DNA from: Planctomycetales bacterium
GTDB lineage: Bacteria; Planctomycetota; SZUA-567
Length of the DNA: 14,543 nt
Assembly (NCBI GenBank): GCA_025997475.1
Contig: BNUQ01000048.1
Coordinates: 1 to 14,543, forward strand
Direction: 5' to 3'
Below are positions 8,786 through 14,543 of the stretch, in pieces. The position numbers were made by a program, and so were the translations under genes. Under the pieces are notes generated by a model. It was not told the DNA's origin. It saw only the letters and a list, made by a program, of their open reading frames with translations, and ran no database searches. Position 1 is the first letter of the stretch. Each line of letters starts with the position of its first letter.

Positions 8786-9609
8786 ATTTTTCTCCGGCGC
8801 TTGGCATAGACCTGTAAAACGTTAATCAGCAACAACAGCACAAACGCGCAGACCAACATCGTAACGCCGATGGCGCTGGCGCCGGCGTAGTTAAACTGCG
8901 CGAGTTTTTTGACGATGAGAAGCGGGACGATTTCCGTTTGGTAGGGCATATTGCTGGAAATGAAAATGATGGCGCCGTATTCGCCGAGCCCGCGCGCGAA
9001 CGCCAGCGCGAAACCGGTGAGCAATGACGGAAGTAGCGACGGAAAGAGCACTTTGACAAAAATTTGATAAAAATTGGCGCCGAGCGACGCGGCGGCTTCT
9101 TCGAGTTCGGCGTCTAACTCCTCAATCACCGGTTGCACCGTGCGCACCACGAACGGCAGTCCGATGAAAATGAGCGCGACCACAATACCGGCGCGGGAAA
9201 AGGAAATATCAATCCCGAACACGCCGAGGATTTTCCCCATAATTCCTTGGCTTGAAAAAATCGTCGAAAGCGAAATCCCCGCCACCGCCGTCGGAATCGC
9301 AAACGGCAAATCAATCAGCGCGTCGATGATGCGTTTGCCGAAAAATTGATACCGCACCAACACCCACGCGATAATCAAACCGAGAAAAAAATTCACCGCC
9401 GCCGCGTAAAACGTCGAAAGAAACGATATTTTGAACGCCGACTTAACGCGCTCATCGACGATAATCTCCCAAAAATCCGCCGCCGGCAGTTTCGCCGCGT
9501 AAAGAATCAGCGCGGTGAGCGGGATAAAAATCAGCAGGGACATATACGACAAGGACAGTCCGAGCGTGAGACCGAATCCGGGCAATTGAGATTTTTTGGG
9601 CTTGGACAT
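8782..9609 (-). CDS. cysT: Sulfate/thiosulfate ABC permease subunit (CysT/CysU)
   Basis: The second membrane subunit of the sulfate importer, 275 residues from the ATG at 9609 (a GTG at 9615 would add two). It has about six membrane segments; the EAA loop reads EEAAASLGANFYQIFVKVLF. LPFAIPTAVAGISL and FARGLGEYGAIIFIS match the CysT/CysU family. No Shine-Dalgarno is visible before either start: the upstream bases are the inverted end of the 430-bp spacer element, which begins 11-17 nt before the gene. The stop codon overlaps the cysW start. The family call is firm; the start is uncertain by a few codons. Confidence 0.93.
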   Translation of the reverse strand: MSKPKKSQLPGFGLTLGLSLSYMSLLIFIPLTALILYAAKLPAADFWEIIVDERVKSAFKISFLSTFYAAAVNFFLGLIIAWVLVRYQFFGKRIIDALIDLPFAIPTAVAGISLSTIFSSQGIMGKILGVFGIDISFSRAGIVVALIFIGLPFVVRTVQPVIEELDAELEEAAASLGANFYQIFVKVLFPSLLPSLLTGFALAFARGLGEYGAIIFISSNMPYQTEIVPLLIVKKLAQFNYAGASAIGVTMLVCAFVLLLLINVLQVYAKRRRKI

Positions 9610-9625
9610 TTTCACGTCAATTAAA

Positions 9626-10049
9626 AATTAAGAGTGCATAATTAAGAATTAAAAAAGTCGTCAGTGGTCAGTTGCCGGCGGTTGGAGAACGGCGGTTCAA
9701 CTCCTTGCGGAGTTGCTTCCGTCGCTCGTCCGTCCCCCGACCGGCGCGACGATAGAGCGTGTCGCTTGGTCGGGGTTATTCACATTAGACCTGTTCTAAA
9801 CCTACGAGCGAGCAAATGTTCGTGTCTAATTTTTCGTGCCGCCAGGAAAAATGACGAAGCAATACCGAGAGTATTGCAAGGAATTTTGACGCGGCGGGAC
9901 GGAAAATTAGCCGAAAATTTGCCGCGAATTGGTTGTCGAACTGGTCTATTAAACGCCTAACGGCGTATTGGCGGAGTTTTTATTTCCTACCCCTTCCCGC
10001 CGCAGAATAGTCGCAAAAATTCCTAATTCTTAATTCTGCATTCTTAATT
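9626..10049. repeat. MITE-like element: 26-bp inverted ends around about 370 bp, sbp-cysT gap
   Basis: The ends at 9626-9651 and 10024-10049 are inverted copies matching at 24 of 26 positions. Each contains the TGCA centre and AATTAAGAATTA flank that also form the arms of the smaller palindromes at 3657-3733 and 7864-7954. No transposase is encoded. A 98-codon plus-strand frame (9664-9960) exists, but without a ribosome site or a recognisable domain. The interior contains a series of stem-loops, listed separately. Non-autonomous mobile element is a reasonable reading, but no target-site duplication was identified and no other full-length copy is in the window. Confidence 0.5.
9698..9966. other. 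Highly structured interior with six stem-loops (possible non-coding RNA)
   Basis: Stems read directly from the sequence are: 9698-9715, CAACTCC-TTGC-GGAGTTG; 9735-9775, CCCCGACC with GGTCGGGG enclosing GCGAC/GTCGC; 9784-9790 with 9824-9830, ATTAGAC/GTCTAAT; 9826-9843 with 9893-9910, 16 of 18 paired and 17 if G-U is allowed in a plus-strand RNA; 9859-9877, GCAATAC-CGAGA-GTATTGC, nested in the last; and 9953-9966, ACGCC-TAAC-GGCGT. The third and fourth stems share bases 9826-9830 and so compete. I do not recognise it as a known riboswitch or RNA family. The stems are seen; an RNA function or the direction of transcription is inference. Confidence 0.4.
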
Positions 10050-10054
10050 CGGAA

Positions 10055-11110
10055 TTATTTCTTGTGCAACTCCGTGATGATTTGGTCGAACTCGGCGCCG
10101 TCGGCGAAGTGCCGCGCATACGCTTTCGCCCAACCGCCGAAATCGTCGTCAATGGTAACGAGTTTCAGTTCCGGCAAAGTGTCGGTGAATTCTTTACCGA
10201 CTTCGGGGTCGCTCGGACGGTAATAATTCTTGCCCGCAATCCGCTGACCTTCTTTCGAGTAAAGATAGTTCAAATACTCTTTCGCCACTTCGGTCGTGCC
10301 GTGCCGCTCCACATTTTTGTCCACCCACGTAACCGTCGGTTCGGCTCGGATGCTCAAACTCGGCACCACAATTTCGACTTTGCCTTTGGCGACGTCGTTA
10401 ATCGACAGATACGCCTCGTTTTCCCACGCCAACAACACGTCGCCTTGACCTTTTTGCACGAAAGTATTGGTGGCGCCGCGAGCGCCGGAATCGAGCACCG
10501 GCACGTTGGCGTAAATTTGTTTGACAAATTCCCGCGCCTTCGCGTCGTCGTTGCCGTTATTGGCGAGCGCATACGCCCACGCCGCGAGATAATTCCACCG
10601 CGCGCCGCCGGAGGTCTTCGGGTCGGGCGTGATGGTTTTGACATCGCTTCGCGTCAGGTCGTTCCAATCCTTAATGTTTTTCGGATTGCCCACGCGCACC
10701 AAAAAAACGATGGTCGAAGTGTAAGGCGCGCTGTTTTTCGGCAAGCGCGACTGCCAATTTTCCGGTAACAATTGCTTGCCGTTGGCTTTGGTTTTGTTGA
10801 CGACTTCGTCAATGTCGTAAGCAAGCGCCAGCGTCAGCACGTCGGCTTCGTTGCCTTGGATAACGGCATTCGCCTGCGCGGTGCTTCCGGCGTGCGACTG
10901 CGTTATCGTAACCGTGTTGCCGGTTTTTTCCCGGTAATACTTGGCGAACACTTCGTTGAACTCTTTGTAAAGTTCGCGCGTCGGGTCATAAGAAACATTC
11001 AGCAATTTGAACTCCTCGCCGGCGCGCGCGCTACCGGTTGCCCAAGAGCCGAACCCTACCACCGCCGCGAGCGCGAACAAAGTAGCCCGCCCCAAGAATT
11101 GCATACGCAT
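10055..11110 (-). CDS. sbp: Periplasmic sulfate-binding protein (Sbp/CysP family)
   Basis: A 351-residue exported sulfate-binding protein that delivers sulfate (or thiosulfate) to CysTWA. The signal peptide is residues 1-30, ending GSARA-GEE. The family signatures follow in order: LLNVSYDPTRELYKEFNEVF, TITQSHAGSTAQANAVIQG, EADVLTLALAYDIDEV, PKNIKDWNDL, PDPKTSGGARWNYLAAWAYA and a C-terminal LYSKEGQRIAGKNYYRPSDP. The oxyanion-binding loop has QSHAGST where most relatives have QSHGGSG. The first ATG (11110) has AGGAG 8 nt upstream and is preferred over the ATG two codons on. It is the first gene of the minus-strand block, with a good promoter just upstream, and is separated from cysT by the 430-bp structured element. 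Confidence 0.95.
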   Translation of the reverse strand: MRMQFLGRATLFALAAVVGFGSWATGSARAGEEFKLLNVSYDPTRELYKEFNEVFAKYYREKTGNTVTITQSHAGSTAQANAVIQGNEADVLTLALAYDIDEVVNKTKANGKQLLPENWQSRLPKNSAPYTSTIVFLVRVGNPKNIKDWNDLTRSDVKTITPDPKTSGGARWNYLAAWAYALANNGNDDAKAREFVKQIYANVPVLDSGARGATNTFVQKGQGDVLLAWENEAYLSINDVAKGKVEIVVPSLSIRAEPTVTWVDKNVERHGTTEVAKEYLNYLYSKEGQRIAGKNYYRPSDPEVGKEFTDTLPELKLVTIDDDFGGWAKAYARHFADGAEFDQIITELHKK

Positions 11111-11132
11111 TTTTTTCTCCTTGAAAGAATAA

Positions 11133-11160
11133 ATATCATAAATTCCGTGATATTATGATA
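11133..11160. promoter_or_regulatory. Dyad over the sbp promoter -10 region (candidate operator)
   Basis: Two overlapping inverted repeats share one left half: TATCATA at 11134-11140 with TATGATA at 11154-11160 (7 bp, perfect, 13-bp gap), and ATATCA at 11133-11138 with TGATAT at 11148-11153. The dyads cover the -10 hexamer and the probable transcription start of sbp, which is where a repressor sensing sulfur status would act. No regulator gene is in the window, so the binding protein is unknown. Confidence 0.5.
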
Positions 11161-11180
11161 AATCGGCGTGGGGTTGTCAA
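11152..11180 (-). promoter_or_regulatory. Sigma70-type promoter for sbp and the sulfate block
   Basis: Read on the minus strand: TTGACA at 11180-11175, a 17-bp spacer, then CATAAT at 11157-11152 (5 of 6 match to TATAAT). It would start transcription near 11145, leaving a leader of about 35 nt before the sbp ATG with its AGGAG site. It is the clearest promoter in the window and points into the whole minus-strand cluster. Confidence 0.7.
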
Positions 11181-11202
11181 GAAAAAAAATTGGGAGTTGA
11201 AA

Positions 11203-11263
11203 GTTAAAAGTTGCAAGTTGGAAGGGAAAAGGTAAAAGGAGAAGTTTCCTTTCAACTTTTAAC
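11203..11263. repeat. Nested inverted repeat just upstream of the ABC ATPase
   Basis: GTTAAAAGTTG (11203-11213) and CAACTTTTAAC (11253-11263) form a perfect 11-bp stem. A second stem, AAAGGA/TCCTTT (11235-11240 with 11247-11252), sits inside. The hairpin ends 10 nt before the ATG at 11274 and buries the only Shine-Dalgarno-like AAGGAG nearby, which is in any case too far from the start. It is built of the same AAGTTG/CAACTTT words as the spacer after cysA, so a dispersed simple repeat is as likely as a leader control element. Confidence 0.5.
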
Positions 11264-11273
11264 TCTCGACGTT

Positions 11274-11948
11274 ATGCCTAAAACCATCCTCGCCGTGCGC
11301 GACCTGACGAAAATTTATCAAATGGGGCAGACGGAAGTTCGCGCCTTAAACGGCGTGTCGCTGACCGTCGGCGCGGGCGAATTGACGGCGATTATCGGCG
11401 CGTCGGGGAGCGGCAAGTCAACGCTGATGCATATCTTGGGTTGTCTCGACACGCCGACGAGCGGGCAATACTTTTTGGCGGACAAGGACGTTTCGACGTT
11501 GAGCGGCGACGAACAGGCGGCGATTCGCAACCGCGAAATCGGCTTTGTTTTTCAGACGTTTAATTTATTGCCGCGGCTTAGCGCGCTCGAAAACGTCGAA
11601 TTGCCGTTGCTCTACGCCGGCAACCGGCAGGCGCGCGAAAAGGCGCTCGCCGCGCTGGCGCTCGTCGGTTTGGCCGACCGCGCCGAACACGAGCCGAATC
11701 AAATGTCCGGCGGACAACGGCAACGGGTGGCGATTGCCCGCGCGTTGATTAACGACCCGCAGGTGATTTTCGCCGACGAGCCGACCGGCAATCTTGACAG
11801 CCAAACCGGCGTCGAAATTTTGGCGATGTTCAAACAATTAAACGACGCCGGACGCACGATTATTATGGTTACGCACGACCCGAAAATCGCCGACTTCTGC
11901 CGCCGCCGCATCCACATCGCCGACGGAAAAATCGTGAGCGACGGTTGA
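11274..11948 (+). CDS. ABC transporter ATP-binding protein, MacB/LolD family
   Basis: A 224-residue cytoplasmic ATPase of the MacB/LolD/FtsE type, which drives lipoprotein release or export or peptide efflux by mechanotransmission. Walker A is GASGSGKST at 42-50, the Q-loop Gln94 is in FQTFNLLPRLSALENVELPL, the signature MSGGQRQ is at 144-150, Walker B VIFADEPTGNLDS is at 164-176 and the switch His is at 201. TGNLDS after Walker B and the short length separate it from importers such as CysA. The frame is open upstream to a TTG at 11211, but that part is a repeat, so ATG 11274 is used although it has no good Shine-Dalgarno. No membrane partner follows: the next gene is purQ. Assigning it to LolD rather than MacB is not possible without the permease. 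Confidence 0.9.
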   Translation: MPKTILAVRDLTKIYQMGQTEVRALNGVSLTVGAGELTAIIGASGSGKSTLMHILGCLDTPTSGQYFLADKDVSTLSGDEQAAIRNREIGFVFQTFNLLPRLSALENVELPLLYAGNRQAREKALAALALVGLADRAEHEPNQMSGGQRQRVAIARALINDPQVIFADEPTGNLDSQTGVEILAMFKQLNDAGRTIIMVTHDPKIADFCRRRIHIADGKIVSDG

Positions 11949-11953
11949 GGGGG

Positions 11954-12100
11954 CAATTAACAATTAACAACTAACAATTAACAATTGACAATTGACAATT
12001 AACAATTGAGGCGCTATTGGTCAAAAATTCGCGAAGCGAATTTGAAAAATAAAATTCCACAATTTTTAATTGTTAATTTTTAATTGTTAATTGTTAATTA
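11954..12100. repeat. Palindromic TTAACAA-heptad element upstream of purQ, with 62-bp core
   Basis: The left arm (about 11954-12008) has seven or eight AACAATT-like heptads and the right arm (about 12061-12100) has the inverted units. The core at 12003-12064 is an inverted copy of 12987-13048 on the other side of purQ, with 53 of 62 positions identical. The core holds a hairpin AAATTCGC-GAA-GCGAATTT. The remaining bases up to purQ (12101-12174) contain no convincing promoter. Confidence 0.8.
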
Positions 12101-12174
12101 AAACGCTCGCTTGACGCTCGCCGGTTATTGCTTAAAAACTGCCGAAATTTGCGTTTTGACTGCAAGGAATCCTT

Positions 12175-12957
12175 ATGGCTACGCCCACCGCGCTGGTTCT
12201 GCGCGCCGCCGGTACCAATTGCGACCGCGAAACGGTTTTCGCGTTAGAACAAGCCGGCGCGCAATGCGAGCGTTGGCACGTCAATCAATTAACCGCCGAC
12301 CCCGCGCCGTTTGCCCGCGCGCAAATTATCGCCTTGCCCGGCGGCTTCACCTACGGTGACGACGTGGCGTCCGGCAAAGTTCTCGCCGTCGAATTGGCGC
12401 AGGCGCTCGGCGACCGATTGCGCGAATTTGTCGAACGCGGCGGCTTGGTCATCGGCATCTGCAACGGTTTTCAAGTGTTGGTCAAAACCGGCTTGCTCCC
12501 GTCCGCGGCGTTCCAAGCCGCCGCCGACCGCGTTGCGACTTTGACGCATAACGACTCGCATAAATTCGAGTGCCGCTGGGTGAAACTCCGCGCCGAGGCG
12601 AACACCGTTTGCGTGTTCGCGCAAAAAGACGAAATCATCGAAATACCGGCGGCGCACGGCGAGGGCAAATTAGTCGCCCGCTCGCCGGAAGTCGTGGCGG
12701 AATGGGAGCGGCAGGGGCAGGTGGTTTACCGTTATGTCGTGCCGACGGGCGGCGACTACCCCGCCGACCCCAACGGTTCGGTCGGGCATATCGCCGGACT
12801 GTGCGACCGGACGGGGCGGATTTTCGGTTTGATGCCGCATCCCGAGCGCCACATTTTCCCGTATCAACATCCGCGCTGGACGCGCGACCCCGCCGCCGCC
12901 AACGCCGCCGGCGCCAAAATTTTCCGCCGCGCGGTGCAGTTCTTGCAGAACAATTAA
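12175..12957 (+). CDS. purQ: Phosphoribosylformylglycinamidine synthase subunit PurQ (glutaminase)
   Basis: The glutamine amidotransferase subunit that supplies ammonia to PurL in the fourth step of purine synthesis. It has 260 residues, longer than the roughly 230 of the Bacillus-type subunit. The class I amidotransferase triad is present: Cys96 in GICNGFQVL, and His222 with Glu224 in MPHPERH. LRAAGTNCDRET at 10-20 and PGGFTYGDDVASG at 55-67 are typical PurQ segments. AAGGA lies 6 nt before the ATG. No purS or purL is in the window. The gene is bracketed by two inverted copies of a 62-bp repeat, and its final Asn-Asn-stop codons are formed by the first heptad of the downstream element. Confidence 0.96.
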   Translation: MATPTALVLRAAGTNCDRETVFALEQAGAQCERWHVNQLTADPAPFARAQIIALPGGFTYGDDVASGKVLAVELAQALGDRLREFVERGGLVIGICNGFQVLVKTGLLPSAAFQAAADRVATLTHNDSHKFECRWVKLRAEANTVCVFAQKDEIIEIPAAHGEGKLVARSPEVVAEWERQGQVVYRYVVPTGGDYPADPNGSVGHIAGLCDRTGRIFGLMPHPERHIFPYQHPRWTRDPAAANAAGAKIFRRAVQFLQNN

Positions 12958-13076
12958 CAATTAACAATTAACAATTAACAATTAACAATTGTGGAGTTTT
13001 ATTTTTCAAATTCACTTCGCGAAACTTCGACAACTAACACCTCAATTGTTAATTGTTAATTTTTAATTGTTAATTG
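12949..13076. repeat. Palindromic TTAACAA-heptad element filling the purQ-kinase gap
   Basis: The left arm (12949-12990) has about five AACAATT heptads. The right arm (13043-13076) has the inverted units, and between them is the 62-bp core 12987-13048, an inverted partner of 12003-12064. The element begins inside the last codons of purQ (AAC AAT TAA) and ends at the GGGAGAAGG Shine-Dalgarno of the kinase, so the spacer is entirely repeat. Confidence 0.8.
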
Positions 13077-13086
13077 GGAGAAGGTT

Positions 13087-13962
13087 ATGGCTCAACCGGA
13101 ACGCCTGCACACCGACGACCTGACTGGACGACAGTTTGACGGCTATCGGTTGCTTAACCGTATTTCCATCGGCGGCTCCGGCGCGGTGTATCGGGCGCAA
13201 CACCGGAAATATTCGGCGCCGGTGGCGATGAAATTGATGCACTACGACCGGAACAAACGAGAAACCGCCGCTTTTCGCCGCGAATTCGTGCTGGGGAAAA
13301 TGCTCTCCGCCAATAAATTCTTTCTGCATTATTACGACAAAGGCAGTTATCAAAATCGTCCTTACACGGTGATGGAGTATTTCCCCGGCAAGCCGCTTGG
13401 TCTGGTCTGGCGCGAGGGCGAAGTCAAGGCGCAAATCGAAAACCGGTTAAGCGGTTTTTGGGTTGAATTGGCGCAGGCGGTTGAATATTTGCACCGCCAT
13501 AAAATTGTGCATTGGGATTTGAAGCCGAATAATTTTTTATATGACGGGCGCTTACTGAAACTAATTGATTTTTCCATTTCGGAAGTCGAATTAAAATGGT
13601 GGCAACTGTGGTTGCCCGGGGAGCGCAAAGGGACGCCCGGGTATATGTCGTCGGAACAAATTCAGCAGAAAAAACCGGCGACGGTGATGGATATTTACGG
13701 CTTCGGCGCAATGATGTTCGAGTATTTTGCCGGACGTCTGCCGTTTGTCGCCGAAGACAGCAACACGGTGTTGAATATGACGCTGAAAACGCCGACGCCG
13801 CCGAAATTGAGTAAGTTCAATCCGCGCGTGTCGAACGACTTGGAAAAACTCGTCGGGCGAATGCTCGCGAAAGACCCGAAAATGCGCCCGCGGAATATGC
13901 AACAAATTATCGCGGCGCTGAAAGTGATGGATTTTTACGTGGGGGAAATTAGTCCGCAATGA
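13087..13962 (+). CDS. Hanks-type Ser/Thr protein kinase, soluble, with variant HRD and DFG motifs
   Basis: A single-domain kinase of 291 residues, with no membrane segment or sensor domain. The glycine-rich loop is ISIGGSGAVYRA (26-37), the VAMK lysine is Lys49, and the helix C glutamate is probably Glu66. The catalytic loop is HWDLKPNN (142-149), with Asp144, Lys146 and Asn149 present but Trp replacing the Arg of HRD. The metal-binding motif is DFS (161-163) instead of DFG. GTPGYMSSEQ (182-191) is the activation-segment end, with SSE for APE, and DIYGFG (202-207) replaces DVWSLG. All catalytic residues remain, so it may be active, but without the HRD arginine it should not need activation-loop phosphorylation. 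GGGAGAAGG precedes the ATG. It overlaps queE as ATGA. The target is unknown. Confidence 0.92.
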   Translation: MAQPERLHTDDLTGRQFDGYRLLNRISIGGSGAVYRAQHRKYSAPVAMKLMHYDRNKRETAAFRREFVLGKMLSANKFFLHYYDKGSYQNRPYTVMEYFPGKPLGLVWREGEVKAQIENRLSGFWVELAQAVEYLHRHKIVHWDLKPNNFLYDGRLLKLIDFSISEVELKWWQLWLPGERKGTPGYMSSEQIQQKKPATVMDIYGFGAMMFEYFAGRLPFVAEDSNTVLNMTLKTPTPPKLSKFNPRVSNDLEKLVGRMLAKDPKMRPRNMQQIIAALKVMDFYVGEISPQ

Positions 13963-14543
13963 AACTTGCCGAGGAATTGACGTTACGGGTTTATGAGATT
14001 TATCGCGCGCTTCAGGGCGAAACGTCGCGGGTGGGTTTGCCCTGCGTCATCGTCCGCTTAGCGGGGTGCGACTTGCGGTGCGCGTGGTGCGACACGCTCG
14101 AAGCCGCGAACGTCGGCGCCGGCAAGGAAATGACCGTGGCGGACATCGCGCGCGCGGTCGAACCGTTGGGCACGCGCCTGATTTGCCTCACCGGCGGCGA
14201 GCCGCTGTTGCAGAAAAACACGCCGGCGTTAGCCGCGTATTTCGCGGGGGCGGGTTACACGGTGCAGGTCGAAACCAACGGCGCGAAGCCGATTGCGCCG
14301 TTACGCGAGCCGATTATTCGGATTATGGATATTAAATGTCCGGCGTCGGGAATGAGCCGCCAATGCGACTTTAACAATTTGGCGGACTTGCGCCCGACCG
14401 ACGAGGTCAAATTTGTCATCGCCACGCGGGACGACTACGAATACGCGCGGCAGGTGATTGAGAATTATAATTTGCGCGCGGGCGTGTTGATGAGTCCGCT
14501 GACCGGACCGCAAAGCGAAATCGCGCCGGCGCTCCTCGCCGAA
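13959..14543 (+). CDS. queE: 7-carboxy-7-deazaguanine synthase QueE (radical SAM), 3' end cut by window
   Basis: The first 195 codons of a radical-SAM enzyme that converts 6-carboxytetrahydropterin to 7-carboxy-7-deazaguanine in the preQ0/queuosine pathway. EIYRALQGETSRVGLPCVIV is the typical QueE start. CDLRCAWC is the CxxxCxxC 4Fe-4S motif, WCDT follows, LTGGEPLLQ binds S-adenosylmethionine, and VQVETNGAKPI and DIKCPASGM match later family motifs. The ATG overlaps the kinase stop (ATGA), so the two are translationally coupled. Little of the C-terminus is missing if the protein has the common length of about 210-240. No queC, queD or queF is in view. The frame has no stop before the window edge. 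Confidence 0.93.
   Translation, partial: MKLAEELTLRVYEIYRALQGETSRVGLPCVIVRLAGCDLRCAWCDTLEAANVGAGKEMTVADIARAVEPLGTRLICLTGGEPLLQKNTPALAAYFAGAGYTVQVETNGAKPIAPLREPIIRIMDIKCPASGMSRQCDFNNLADLRPTDEVKFVIATRDDYEYARQVIENYNLRAGVLMSPLTGPQSEIAPALLAE

Noticed and set aside
9664..9960. 98-codon plus-strand frame in the sbp-cysT spacer as a gene
   Set aside because: No Shine-Dalgarno, Arg/Cys-rich composition, no recognisable domain, and the frame runs straight through several stem-loops of an inverted-repeat element. It is best explained as chance openness of structured GC-rich DNA.
12949..13076. Heptad arrays as a CRISPR
   Set aside because: Units are 7 bp with no unique spacers, and no cas genes are present. 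The same applies to the 11-bp array at 1278-1332.
13087..13962. The kinase as a dead pseudokinase
   Set aside because: Although HRD and DFG are altered, the nucleotide lysine, catalytic aspartate, catalytic-loop asparagine and metal-binding aspartate are all present, so loss of activity cannot be concluded.

Overview
The window is bacterial DNA. It reads as a compact sulfate uptake and assimilation locus on the minus strand (about 165-11110), followed by a short plus-strand block of housekeeping and signalling genes (11274 to the right edge). Coding sequence is GC-rich (GCG, GAC, CCG, CGC codons) and the spacers are very AT-rich. A PurQ of 260 residues, a soluble Hanks-type kinase and Sec-exported binding proteins fit a Gram-negative-like bacterium, with Planctomycetota as a weak guess. 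No rRNA, tRNA or other taxonomic marker is present, so the lineage is an inference only.

In transcription order the minus-strand block is: sulfate-binding protein (sbp), permeases cysT and cysW, ATPase cysA, an orphan NitT/TauT-type binding protein, cysH, cysD, a Fic-domain gene, cysN and a second Fic-domain gene with a C-terminal winged-helix-like region. Sulfate is bound by Sbp, imported by CysTWA, converted to APS by the CysDN ATP sulfurylase and reduced to sulfite by CysH. CysH has the Cys-Cys ... Cys-x-x-Cys ligands of a 4Fe-4S APS reductase and CysN lacks an APS kinase domain. The two agree on a direct APS route without PAPS. A good sigma70-type promoter (TTGACA, 17 bp, CATAAT) with an overlapping dyad lies just upstream of sbp.

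The plus-strand block holds a MacB/LolD-type ABC ATPase without a partner permease in view, purQ, a Ser/Thr kinase with altered HRD and DFG motifs, and queE, which overlaps the kinase by ATGA and runs off the right edge.

The most unusual gene-level observation is that Fic genes are built into the sulfate-activation operon. One lies between cysD and cysN and overlaps cysN by 22 nt; the second follows cysN and is preceded by five tandem 11-bp repeats. CysN is an EF-Tu-type GTPase and the Fic-family toxin Doc modifies EF-Tu, so Fic control of ATP sulfurylase is a testable idea.

The second unusual layer is the spacers. Nearly every one is a palindromic AT-rich repeat. One family has TTAACAA heptads, another has arms centred on TTAATTCTGCATTCTTAATT. 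Several copies run from the stop codon of one gene to the Shine-Dalgarno of the next and even supply the last codons and the stop. The sbp-cysT spacer is about 430 bp with 26-bp inverted ends and a series of stem-loops inside.
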